Source: JBBQVZ01 sp963695975
Lineage (GTDB): Bacteria; Actinomycetota; UBA4738; HRBIN12
Assembly: GCA_963695975.1 (NCBI GenBank)
Contig: CAVOIB010000002.1
Span: 806,001 to 870,000 of the forward strand
Direction of reading: 5' to 3'
Length of the DNA: 64,000 bases
This document shows positions 15,379-22,740 of this stretch, in pieces; the stretch's first letter is position 1; every line of letters starts with the position of its first letter. The notes under the pieces were generated by a model, which worked only from the letters and a program-made list of their open reading frames with translations, had not been told where the DNA came from and did no database searches. Position numbers and translations under genes: made by a program.

Positions 15379-18107
15379 GCGCGGTGACGTTCGAGGTGAA
15401 CGGATCGCCGGTGCACGCAGACCGGTCGGCGCGGCGCCTGAGCGAGCTGCTGCGCGAGGAACTGGGCCTGACCGCCACGAAGGTTGGGTGCGACGCCGGC
15501 GACTGCGGCGCATGCACGGTGCTGCTGGACGGCGCGCCGGTGAGCGCGTGCATGACGCCGGTAGGGAGCCTTGAGGGCCGGCGGGTGGAGACGCTCGAGG
15601 GGCTCGACGCGAGCGGCGAAGCGAGCGGACTGCAGGACGCGTTCCTCGCGCACGGCGCCGCGCAGTGCGGCATCTGCACGCCGGGGATGCTGGTCTCGGC
15701 GGCCGCCCTCCTGCGGGTCACGCAGACGCCTACCGAGCCTCAGGTGATGGGCGCGCTCGGGGGAGTTCTCTGCCGCTGCACGGGGTACCGCAAGATCATC
15801 TCGGCCGTGATGGACGCACGGGCGGCGGACGTCGCCGACCCTCCGCCCCCGGTCGGCAAGGCCGTGGGCCACCGCGTGCGGCGCGTGGACGGCGAGCGCA
15901 AGGTGAACGGCACGGACGTCTTCGGAGCGGACCAGGCGCCAGACGGCGCGTTGGAGATCCGCGTCGTTCGCTCTCCGTATCACCGTGCGCGCTTCCGGTT
16001 CGGGGACCTCGCGGCGTACACCGCAACGACGCCGGGTGTCGTGGCGGTGTTCAGCGCGTCCGACATCGACGGAATCAACCGCTTCGGGGTGATACCGGCG
16101 ACGGCCGATCAACCGGTGTTCGCTGAAGAGGAGATTCGGTTCCGCGGCGAGGCGGTCGCGATGGTCGTGGGCGAGCCGGCGGCGATGGAGGCGTTGGACC
16201 TGTCGGCGTTCCCGGTGAGCTGGGAGGAGCTGCAGCCCTTGATGTCGATCGACGACGCGCTGGCCCCCGATGCGCCCGGGATCCACGACGCGCGTGAGGG
16301 CAACGTCTTGATCCGCGGCAACGTGCGCCGCGGCGACCTGGACGACGTGATGACAGCGGCAGAGATCGAGGTCGAGGGCGTCTTCGAGACCGGGTTCATC
16401 GAGCACGCGTACATCGAACCCGAGGCCGGGTACGCGGAGCGCGTCGGCGAACGCGTCGAGGTGCAGGTGACGACGCAGTCACCGCACATGGACCGCGCCG
16501 AGCTCGAGGCGATCCTCGGCTTGCCGGAGGGAGCCGTTCGGATCAAACCCACCGCGGTGGGTGGCGGGTTCGGGAGCAAGCTCGATCTGTCGGTGCAGCC
16601 CTACCTCGCGCTGGCCGCCTGGAAGCTCGGCCGGCCGGTGCGCATCACGTACACCAGACCCGAGTCGATGATGTCGACCACCAAGCGACATCCGTCGCGC
16701 CTCCGTGTGCGGATCGGCGCCACGCGCGACGGCCGTTTGACGGCGATGGACTTCGCTGGGGAGTTCGACACGGGAGCGTATGCATCGTGGGGTCCGACCG
16801 TGGCGAACCGCGTCCCGGTTCACGCCGGTGGGCCCTACATCTACGACGCGTACCGCGCCCGTACCGTGGCCGTGCACACGAACGGACCGCCCGCGGGGGC
16901 GTTCCGTGGGTTCGGCGTGCCGCAGTCGACGATCGCGCTCGAATGCCTCCTCGACGAGCTCGCGGATGCCGTGGGGACGGACCGGCTCGAGTTCCGGCAT
17001 CGGAACGCTCTTACGGCGGGGGTGCCGACCGTCACCGGGCAGGTGTTGGCGTCGGGCGTCGGGTATCGCGAGTGCCTCGAGGCGCTGCGGCCGCATCGGT
17101 CCCGCGCGCGAGAGGAGGCGACGGCCGCGAACGCGGATGGCGGATCGACCAGGCGCGGTGTCGGCCTCGCGGGCATGTGGTACGGCTGCGGCAACACCGC
17201 GTTGCCGAACCCATCGACGATCAAGGTGGGTTTGCGGCGCGACGGTCGCATCGCGCTGTATCAGGGAGCGGTCGACATGGGGCAGGGTGCGAACACCGTC
17301 ATGACGCAGATCTGCGCGGACGCGATCGGCGTCGATATGTCGTGCATCGTCACGCTCGGCGCCGACACGGACACGACGCCGGACGCCGGGAAGAGCTCCG
17401 CGTCTCGGCAGACGTTCATCTCGGGAAATGCCACCTACCTGGCAGGGACGGCGCTCCGCGCACGGCTGCTATTGCTGGCCGGCGCATCCGGCGAGGCACA
17501 CCTCGAGCTCGACGGTCCACACCTGGTCGTTCACGACCATGGCGCGACGACCGTGGTGGACCTGCGCACCCTGGACGCCGGCGCGGACGATCTGGTTGCG
17601 GTCGACACCGAAACGTACGACCCGCCGACGACGGCCTTAGACGCCGACGGCCAAGGTGACCCTTACGCGCAGTTCGGGTTCGGTGCGCACCTGGCCGAGC
17701 TGGAGGTCGATATGGAGCTCGGCACGGTGCATCTCCGGCGGATCACGGCCGCGCACGACGTGGGGCGCGCGGTGAACCCGACGTTGATCGAGGGACAGAT
17801 CGAGGGCGGCGTTGCCCAGGGGATCGGGATGGCGTTGATGGAGGAGTACCTCCCGGGACGGAACGAGAACCTGCACGACTACCTGATCCCCACGATCGGC
17901 GACGTGCCGGAGGTCGTGAGCGTCCTGGTGGAATCGGGCGATCCCGCCGGTCCGTACGGCGCGAAGGGCATCGGTGAGCACGCGCTGATCCCCACCGCCC
18001 CCGCCATCCTGAACGCGATCCGCGACGCGGTGGGAGCCGGCGTGCGACGGTTGCCGGCGACGCCGGACCGCGTGCTCGCGGCGATCGCGGAAGGAGCGGC
18101 CCGATGA
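15375..18107 (+). CDS. Fused 2Fe-2S and molybdopterin-binding hydroxylase subunit (nicotinate dehydrogenase-like)
   Basis: A 910-residue single chain. Residues 1-150 hold both 2Fe-2S clusters: Cys39, 44, 47 and 59 (CDAGDCGAC), and Cys98, 101, 133 and 135 (CGIC, CRC). The Moco part starts near 160 and shows GGGFGSK (about 395), PAGAFRGFG (about 508) and, near the C-terminus, GAKGIGEHAL with the proton-abstracting Glu868. The AFRGFG loop is of the xanthine/aldehyde type, not the CO-dehydrogenase loop. The enzyme hydroxylates an N-heterocycle or aldehyde with water as the oxygen source. E. barkeri nicotinate dehydrogenase splits these domains over three chains; here they are one. GTG 15375 overlaps the FAD-subunit stop, and the ATG of the reductase gene overlaps its own stop. 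Confidence 0.88.
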   Translation: MSAVTFEVNGSPVHADRSARRLSELLREELGLTATKVGCDAGDCGACTVLLDGAPVSACMTPVGSLEGRRVETLEGLDASGEASGLQDAFLAHGAAQCGICTPGMLVSAAALLRVTQTPTEPQVMGALGGVLCRCTGYRKIISAVMDARAADVADPPPPVGKAVGHRVRRVDGERKVNGTDVFGADQAPDGALEIRVVRSPYHRARFRFGDLAAYTATTPGVVAVFSASDIDGINRFGVIPATADQPVFAEEEIRFRGEAVAMVVGEPAAMEALDLSAFPVSWEELQPLMSIDDALAPDAPGIHDAREGNVLIRGNVRRGDLDDVMTAAEIEVEGVFETGFIEHAYIEPEAGYAERVGERVEVQVTTQSPHMDRAELEAILGLPEGAVRIKPTAVGGGFGSKLDLSVQPYLALAAWKLGRPVRITYTRPESMMSTTKRHPSRLRVRIGATRDGRLTAMDFAGEFDTGAYASWGPTVANRVPVHAGGPYIYDAYRARTVAVHTNGPPAGAFRGFGVPQSTIALECLLDELADAVGTDRLEFRHRNALTAGVPTVTGQVLASGVGYRECLEALRPHRSRAREEATAANADGGSTRRGVGLAGMWYGCGNTALPNPSTIKVGLRRDGRIALYQGAVDMGQGANTVMTQICADAIGVDMSCIVTLGADTDTTPDAGKSSASRQTFISGNATYLAGTALRARLLLLAGASGEAHLELDGPHLVVHDHGATTVVDLRTLDAGADDLVAVDTETYDPPTTALDADGQGDPYAQFGFGAHLAELEVDMELGTVHLRRITAAHDVGRAVNPTLIEGQIEGGVAQGIGMALMEEYLPGRNENLHDYLIPTIGDVPEVVSVLVESGDPAGPYGAKGIGEHALIPTAPAILNAIRDAVGAGVRRLPATPDRVLAAIAEGAAR

Positions 18108-19519
18108 CCGAGCCCGGAACCGACACCGTCGTCTGCGACGCCTGCCCGATCCGCTGCGTGATCAAGCCGGGGCGCACGGGCTCGTGCGACCGCTACGGCA
18201 ACGTCGAAGGGGTGCTCTCGCGTCTCGATCCGCTCTTGATCCTGCAGCGCACGCAGGACCACGGTGGTGCGCTCGTGCCGTTCGCGTCGCGCGAGGGCGA
18301 TTGGGAAGGTGAGCTGGTGCCGACCGGTGACGTGTTCGTGACCGGAGCGGGATCGGGCACGACGTACCCCGACTACAAGCCGGCGCCGTTCATCGTCTCG
18401 GCGAAGATCGCCGGTGTCGACATGGTGACGGTGGTGACCGAGGCGATCTTCAGCTACTGCGGCGTCGACGTGAAGATCGACACGGACCGACACGTGGGGG
18501 CCGAGCGGCAGATCGTGCGTGCTCGCGGCGAGGCCGTGGGGCACGTCACGACCGGTCAGTACGGATCGCAGATGCTCTCGCTGGGCGGGGTGAACCACCT
18601 GACCGGCGGGTCCAAACACGAGGGCGTCGTGACGATGGAGACGCTGCTGGCGCTCTGCAGTGGCGAGGCGGCCGAGCTGTCGGTGGACGAGGGCGCGGAC
18701 CTGATCCTGCAGGCCGGGAAGCCGCCGGTCATCAACGGCGTGGTCGAGGAACGGATGCGCGTCGGCTGCGGCTCCGCGACGATCGGCATGTTCGCGCAGC
18801 AGTGGTACGAGCACGTCGACGAGGTCGTGGTCGTCGACGACCACATCACCGGCGTGCTCTCGGAGCACCAGGCGGGGCGCTACCTGGAGATACCCGCGAC
18901 CGGGATCCGGGTCAAAGGGCGCCGGTCGACGCCTGGCAGGTACTTCAACGTCGCGAACCCCGGAACCGGGTGGGGAGGAACCGACATCGAGGACCCGCTG
19001 ACGATCCTCGACGCGTTCGACCCCAACGTGGCGAAGCCCGGGCTCACGCTGCTGATGATCGGCACGACCGGCGAGCACCACGCGTACTTCGTCCTGGACG
19101 ACGAGCTGCGCCCGGTGGCGTCGCCGCTCCCCGACGACCTGCGCGTGTCGGTCGAGCGCATCCGGGAGAACTGCGAGCCGGCGATGACGTCGGTCCTGTT
19201 CATGGCCGGAGCCGGAGGCTCGCTCCGAGCGGGCGCCACGGTGAACCCGGTGGCCTTGACCCGATCGGTGAGCCAGACCCTCACCAGGGTGACGTGCGGC
19301 GGCGCGCCGGTCTACGTCTGGCCCGGCGGAGGGATCACGTTCATGGTCGACGTCACGCTCGTGCCCCCGGGCGCGTTCGGGTACGTGCCGACACCGGCCC
19401 TGGTCGCCCCGATCGAGTTCACGATGCGTGAGGACGACTACGCCGCGCTCGGTGGACACATGGACGCGATCGTCCCGATGGAAGACGTGCTCGCACGGCC
19501 CGACGTGCGCTTCTCATGA
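18104..19519 (+). CDS. hnr: 6-hydroxynicotinate reductase-like iron-sulfur protein
   Basis: A 471-residue protein of the family annotated as 6-hydroxynicotinate reductase, which reduces 6-hydroxynicotinate to 1,4,5,6-tetrahydro-6-oxonicotinate. The N-terminus carries the family's cysteine cluster CDACPIRC, then GRTGSCDRYGN (C-x2-C-x3-C-x9-C), suited to an Fe-S centre. Further landmarks are GAGSGTTYPDYKPAPFIV, GGVNHLTGGSKHEG and GRYFNVANPGTGWGGTDI. It lies between the hydroxylase and UPF0280 genes with 4-base ATGA overlaps on both sides, so its coupling to the pathway is strong. The family assignment rests on remembered similarity to rhizobial and clostridial members. Confidence 0.78.
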   Translation: MTEPGTDTVVCDACPIRCVIKPGRTGSCDRYGNVEGVLSRLDPLLILQRTQDHGGALVPFASREGDWEGELVPTGDVFVTGAGSGTTYPDYKPAPFIVSAKIAGVDMVTVVTEAIFSYCGVDVKIDTDRHVGAERQIVRARGEAVGHVTTGQYGSQMLSLGGVNHLTGGSKHEGVVTMETLLALCSGEAAELSVDEGADLILQAGKPPVINGVVEERMRVGCGSATIGMFAQQWYEHVDEVVVVDDHITGVLSEHQAGRYLEIPATGIRVKGRRSTPGRYFNVANPGTGWGGTDIEDPLTILDAFDPNVAKPGLTLLMIGTTGEHHAYFVLDDELRPVASPLPDDLRVSVERIRENCEPAMTSVLFMAGAGGSLRAGATVNPVALTRSVSQTLTRVTCGGAPVYVWPGGGITFMVDVTLVPPGAFGYVPTPALVAPIEFTMREDDYAALGGHMDAIVPMEDVLARPDVRFS

Positions 19520-20379
19520 GCGGTCCCGTCGCGGCGAGGACGGCCGATGGCTCGCGGCTGCATCTGCAGCATGGTCCGATCGACCTGATCATCGAAGCGT
19601 GGGGCGAACCGGTCGACGTCGCCGATGCCTACCAGCGGGCCTGGGAACGGTTCCAGCCGTTGTTGGACGAGTTGGTCGCCGAGCTGCCGATGCTCCGTCG
19701 ACCGCTGGATCCGACGGTCGCCGGCCCTTCGAGCCCCGTCGGTCGGCGGATGGCAGCGGCCGTGCGGCCGTTCGGCGACCGTTTCATCACGCCGATGGCG
19801 GCGGTGGCCGGCGCCGTCGCCGACGAGATCTGCACAGAGATGGTGGCCGGCGGCGATCTGCGCCGTGCGTACGTGAACGACGGCGGCGACATCGCGCTGC
19901 ACCTGTCGCCGGGCGAGACGTTCGACGTCGGGTTGGTCCCCGTTCCGAACCGGCCATCCCTGCTCGGGAAGGCGACCGTGCGAGCGGATGAACCTGTGCG
20001 CGGCGTGGCCACGAGCGGCCGTCGCGGGCGGAGCTTCTCGTTGGGGATCGCGGACGCCGTGACGGTGCTCGCGGAGGATGCCGCTCGCGCTGACGCGGCC
20101 GCGACGCTGATCGCCAACGCGGTGGATCTTCCGGGCCACCCGGCCATCCGGCGCGTGGCTGCGTCCGACGTCGAGCCGGACAACGATCTCGGCGCGCGCC
20201 TGGTCACGGCAGAGGTCGGTGCGCTCGAGCTTGACGAGGTCGAGCGGGCGCTCGGACGCGGCGTGGAGGAGGCAGAACGGATGCGGGCCGACGGCCTGAT
20301 CGTCGCGGCGGTGCTGTGCCTCGACGACCGGGTCGCGGCGGTCGCGACGCCCGTGCTAGCGTCCGCCGACGGGGGGTGA
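19516..20379 (+). CDS. UPF0280 family protein (ApbE-related fold)
   Basis: A 287-residue protein. LHLQHGPIDLIIEAWGE at the start and RRAYVNDGGDIALHL in the middle are UPF0280 features; the latter resembles the flavin-site VNxGGD motif of ApbE FMN transferases. The C-terminus has RRVAASDVEPDNDLGARLV. The function of UPF0280 is unknown; the ApbE likeness suggests flavin binding or covalent flavin attachment. The ATG at 19516 overlaps the reductase stop. The ORF ends at TGA 20377-20379, and the DUF1185 coding sequence continues in the same reading frame straight after that stop. Confidence 0.8.
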   Translation: MSGPVAARTADGSRLHLQHGPIDLIIEAWGEPVDVADAYQRAWERFQPLLDELVAELPMLRRPLDPTVAGPSSPVGRRMAAAVRPFGDRFITPMAAVAGAVADEICTEMVAGGDLRRAYVNDGGDIALHLSPGETFDVGLVPVPNRPSLLGKATVRADEPVRGVATSGRRGRSFSLGIADAVTVLAEDAARADAAATLIANAVDLPGHPAIRRVAASDVEPDNDLGARLVTAEVGALELDEVERALGRGVEEAERMRADGLIVAAVLCLDDRVAAVATPVLASADGG

Positions 20380-20958
20380 TGGCCCACGGACATCCGGAAG
20401 ATCGTCACGATCGTCGAGGACGTGCGCATGGAGGCCGGGCAGCCGGTCGAGCCGCCGGTCCGGCGCGTCGTCACCGCCGCGGTGCTGGCGAACCCGTTCG
20501 CGGGGCGCTACGTCGAGGACCTGAGCGAGCTGATCGCCGAGAGCGTGGATCTGTCGGGGATGCTGTCGACGATCGCGGTCGCCCATCTGGACCGCACGCC
20601 GGTTCACAGCTACGGCAAGGGCGGCATCGTCGGCACGAAGGGTGAGCTCGAACACGTCGCGGCCATGCTCCACCCCGAGTTCGGCGCGCCGTTGCGCGAG
20701 GCGTGCGGCGGCGGCAAGGCGATCATCCCCTCGGCGAAGAAACGGGGGGGTCCCGGCGCGACGCTCGACATCCCGCTCCACTACAAGGACGCCGCGTTCG
20801 TGCGGAGTCACTTCGACGCCGTCGAGCTCCGGATCGTGGACGCGCCCGGCGACGACGAGCTCGTGATCGCGGTCGCGGTGACCGACGGCGGGCGGCCGCT
20901 GCCGCGGGTCGGCGGACTGCAGGTGTCGGAGATCGTGGGGGAAGACGGTCTGCGGTGA
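20379..20958 (+). CDS. DUF1185/amino-acid-synthesis (AA_synth) family protein, start apparently shifted by one base
   Basis: The core NPFAGRYVEDLSELI, VHSYGKGGIVGTKGELEH and GKAIIPSAKKRGGPGATLDI is diagnostic of the DUF1185 (PF06684) family, of unknown function. The conserved N-terminal strand (DIRKIVTIVED) is encoded just upstream of the first usable in-frame start, GTG 20422, and no ATG, GTG or TTG precedes it before the UPF0280 stop. An ATG at 20379-20381 overlaps that stop (TGATG), but is one base out of frame: removing one G at 20382 would give MPTDIRKIVTIVED, the expected start. Either this is an indel error, or the gene uses GTG 20422 and loses about 14 residues. Its TGA overlaps the enamidase GTG. 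Confidence 0.75.
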
Positions 20959-22118
20959 GCGACCTGTTGATCCGCGACATCGGCACGATCGTGAGCGGCG
21001 ACGTCGATGAACCGATCGCGCCCGGCGACACGATCGTCGTCCGCGACGGTGTGATCGCGTCCGTCGGGGACGCTGCGAGCGCGGACGGATCGGGGATCTC
21101 CGCGATGATCGACGCCGCCGGGGCGACCGTGACGCCCGGTTTCTGCGACAACCACACGCACCCGGTCATCGGCGACTTCACGCCCCGGCAGCTCCAGGTG
21201 GACTTCATCGATTCGTACCTCCACGGCGGCACGACGACGATGATGTCGGCCGGTGAGCCGCATACGCCCGGCCGCCCGACCGACCCCGCGGGCGTGAAGG
21301 CGCTCGCGATCCTCGCGCACAAGTCGTTCGCGAACCTGCGTCCGTCGGGCGTCAAGGTTCACGCCGGTGCCGTGCTGCTGGAGCCCGGACTGACCGAGAC
21401 GGACTTCGAGGAGATGGCCGCGGCGGGCGTCGATCTGGTCGGCGAGATCGGGATCTCGGGCGTGAAGGAGGCGGACGTCGCGGCGGAGATGACTCGCTGG
21501 GCGCAGTCCTTCGGGATGCGCGTCATGGTCCACACCGGTGGCGCCTCGATACCGGGGAGCGGGATCGTCGGCGCGGACTTCGTGGTGCGGGTTCAGCCGG
21601 ACGTGGCCGGCCACGTGAACGGAGGTCCGACCGCGCTCCCGCTCGACCATGTGGAGCGGATCCTCGACGAGACCTCGGCGCGGGTCGAGATCGTCCACAA
21701 CGGGAACGTGAAGGCCGCGGGCGAGGTCGCGGCACTCGTCGCGCGCCGGGGAGAGCTGCGTCGCCTGGTGATCGGAACCGACAGCCCGGCGGGGTCGGGC
21801 GTGCAGCCGCTCGGCATGCTGCGGGCCGCGTCGTGGGTGGCCTCGCTGGGCGGGGTGGACCCGGCGCAGGCGGTCGCGGCGGCCACCGGGAACGTCGCCG
21901 CGCTGCACGACCTGAACGTCGGCGTCCTCGCGGTCGGTCGCGAGGCCGACCTGCTCGTGATGGATGCGCCGCTCGGCTCGCAGGCCGACGATGCGCTCGG
22001 CGCGCTCGCGCTGGGGGACACGCCGGCCGTGGTGTCGGCGATCATCGACGGGATACCGCGGTTCACGAAGAGCCGCAACACACCGCCGCCGGTGCGCTCG
22101 ATCTCGTTCGCGACGTAG
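20955..22118 (+). CDS. ena: Enamidase-like amidohydrolase
   Basis: A 387-residue metal-dependent amidohydrolase; the E. barkeri enamidase has a very similar length. Metal ligands are visible in FCDNHTHP (HxH) and VMVHTGG, with a later Asp in VIGTDSPAGSG. Enamidase-specific wording includes HVNGGPTALP and the C-terminal TKSRNTPPP. The known enzyme opens the ring of 1,4,5,6-tetrahydro-6-oxonicotinate and releases ammonia, giving 2-formylglutarate. It starts with GTG 20955, overlapping the DUF1185 stop. Its position right after the reductase, UPF0280 and DUF1185 genes is the best evidence that the whole run is a nicotinate-type ring-opening pathway. No genes for the later 2-formylglutarate steps are visible. 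Confidence 0.83.
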   Translation: MSDLLIRDIGTIVSGDVDEPIAPGDTIVVRDGVIASVGDAASADGSGISAMIDAAGATVTPGFCDNHTHPVIGDFTPRQLQVDFIDSYLHGGTTTMMSAGEPHTPGRPTDPAGVKALAILAHKSFANLRPSGVKVHAGAVLLEPGLTETDFEEMAAAGVDLVGEIGISGVKEADVAAEMTRWAQSFGMRVMVHTGGASIPGSGIVGADFVVRVQPDVAGHVNGGPTALPLDHVERILDETSARVEIVHNGNVKAAGEVAALVARRGELRRLVIGTDSPAGSGVQPLGMLRAASWVASLGGVDPAQAVAAATGNVAALHDLNVGVLAVGREADLLVMDAPLGSQADDALGALALGDTPAVVSAIIDGIPRFTKSRNTPPPVRSISFAT

Positions 22119-22134
22119 CGCAGAGGGAGGGGAC

Positions 22135-22440
22135 ATGCCCATCTACCAGACGGCCGAGTATCGGGTGAACGCCCGCGCGGTCGAAGCGGTCAAAGCCGCG
22201 ATCGTCGAGTTCGTAGACTTCGTTCGGGTGAACGAACCCGGGACGCAGCTGTACGCAGCGTGGCAGCGGGAGGACGATCCGACGCGGTTCATCCACCTGT
22301 TCATCTTCGAGGATGGAGCTGCGCAGACGACCCACAGCGAGTCTGACGCCGTGAGGCGGTTCGAGTCCGTCTACGCTCCCGAGCTGGCCGGTGGCCCCGT
22401 GATCTTCACCGACCATCTGTTGATCGCGGACAACCGCTAG
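22135..22440 (+). CDS. Small antibiotic-biosynthesis-monooxygenase (ABM)-fold protein
   Basis: A 101-residue dimeric alpha/beta-barrel protein. VEAVKAAIVEFVDFVRVNEPG, YAAWQREDDPTRFIHLFIFED and ESVYAPELAGG follow the ABM pattern. Members may be small monooxygenases or ligand-binding proteins. A strong Shine-Dalgarno sequence (AGGGAGGGG) precedes ATG 22135, 16 bases after the enamidase stop, so it is probably the last gene of the cluster. The role is unknown; it may handle a reactive pathway intermediate. Confidence 0.65.
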   Translation: MPIYQTAEYRVNARAVEAVKAAIVEFVDFVRVNEPGTQLYAAWQREDDPTRFIHLFIFEDGAAQTTHSESDAVRRFESVYAPELAGGPVIFTDHLLIADNR

Positions 22441-22481
22441 ACATCGCGCCGATCGTCCCGACTCTCAGATCCGAAGGGTGG

Positions 22482-22697
22482 ATGCTCGGGTCTCGCCCGG
22501 CGAACGCGAGCGGGAACCGACGCGTACTGCTCTGCGACTACCACGCCGAGTCGTTCCCGGCGCTCGCGTACCTCGAGGATCGCGGGTTCGACTTCCCGAG
22601 AACCTACACCGGCACGTCGAGACGTCGACGTACGAGGATGCGGCCAAGTGGGAAGGTCGGCGTCGAGGCGATCTCGGCCTTCCATCGGCTGGTGTAG
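22482..22697 (+). pseudogene. Possible remnant of a GNAT acetyltransferase
   Basis: The 300-base gap between the nicotinate cluster and the next flavoprotein holds a 71-codon frame with SFPALAYLEDRGFDFPRTY, which resembles the C-terminal helix-strand of GNAT domains (ALAFLERRGF). The expected continuation (ETSTYEDAAKWEGRR) appears in another frame from about 22618. This suggests a decayed fragment with an indel. The match is weak and short; apart from it nothing else is seen in this gap. Confidence 0.3.
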
Positions 22698-22740
22698 CGA
22701 GGCATCCGGCTAACGCTCTCCGGGTGAGAGACTCCGCCGC

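Noticed and set aside
20379..20645. Frame starting at ATG 20379 as read without correction (MAHGHPEDRHD...)
   Set aside because: Arg/Gly-rich shadow; DUF1185 motifs are in the +1 frame.
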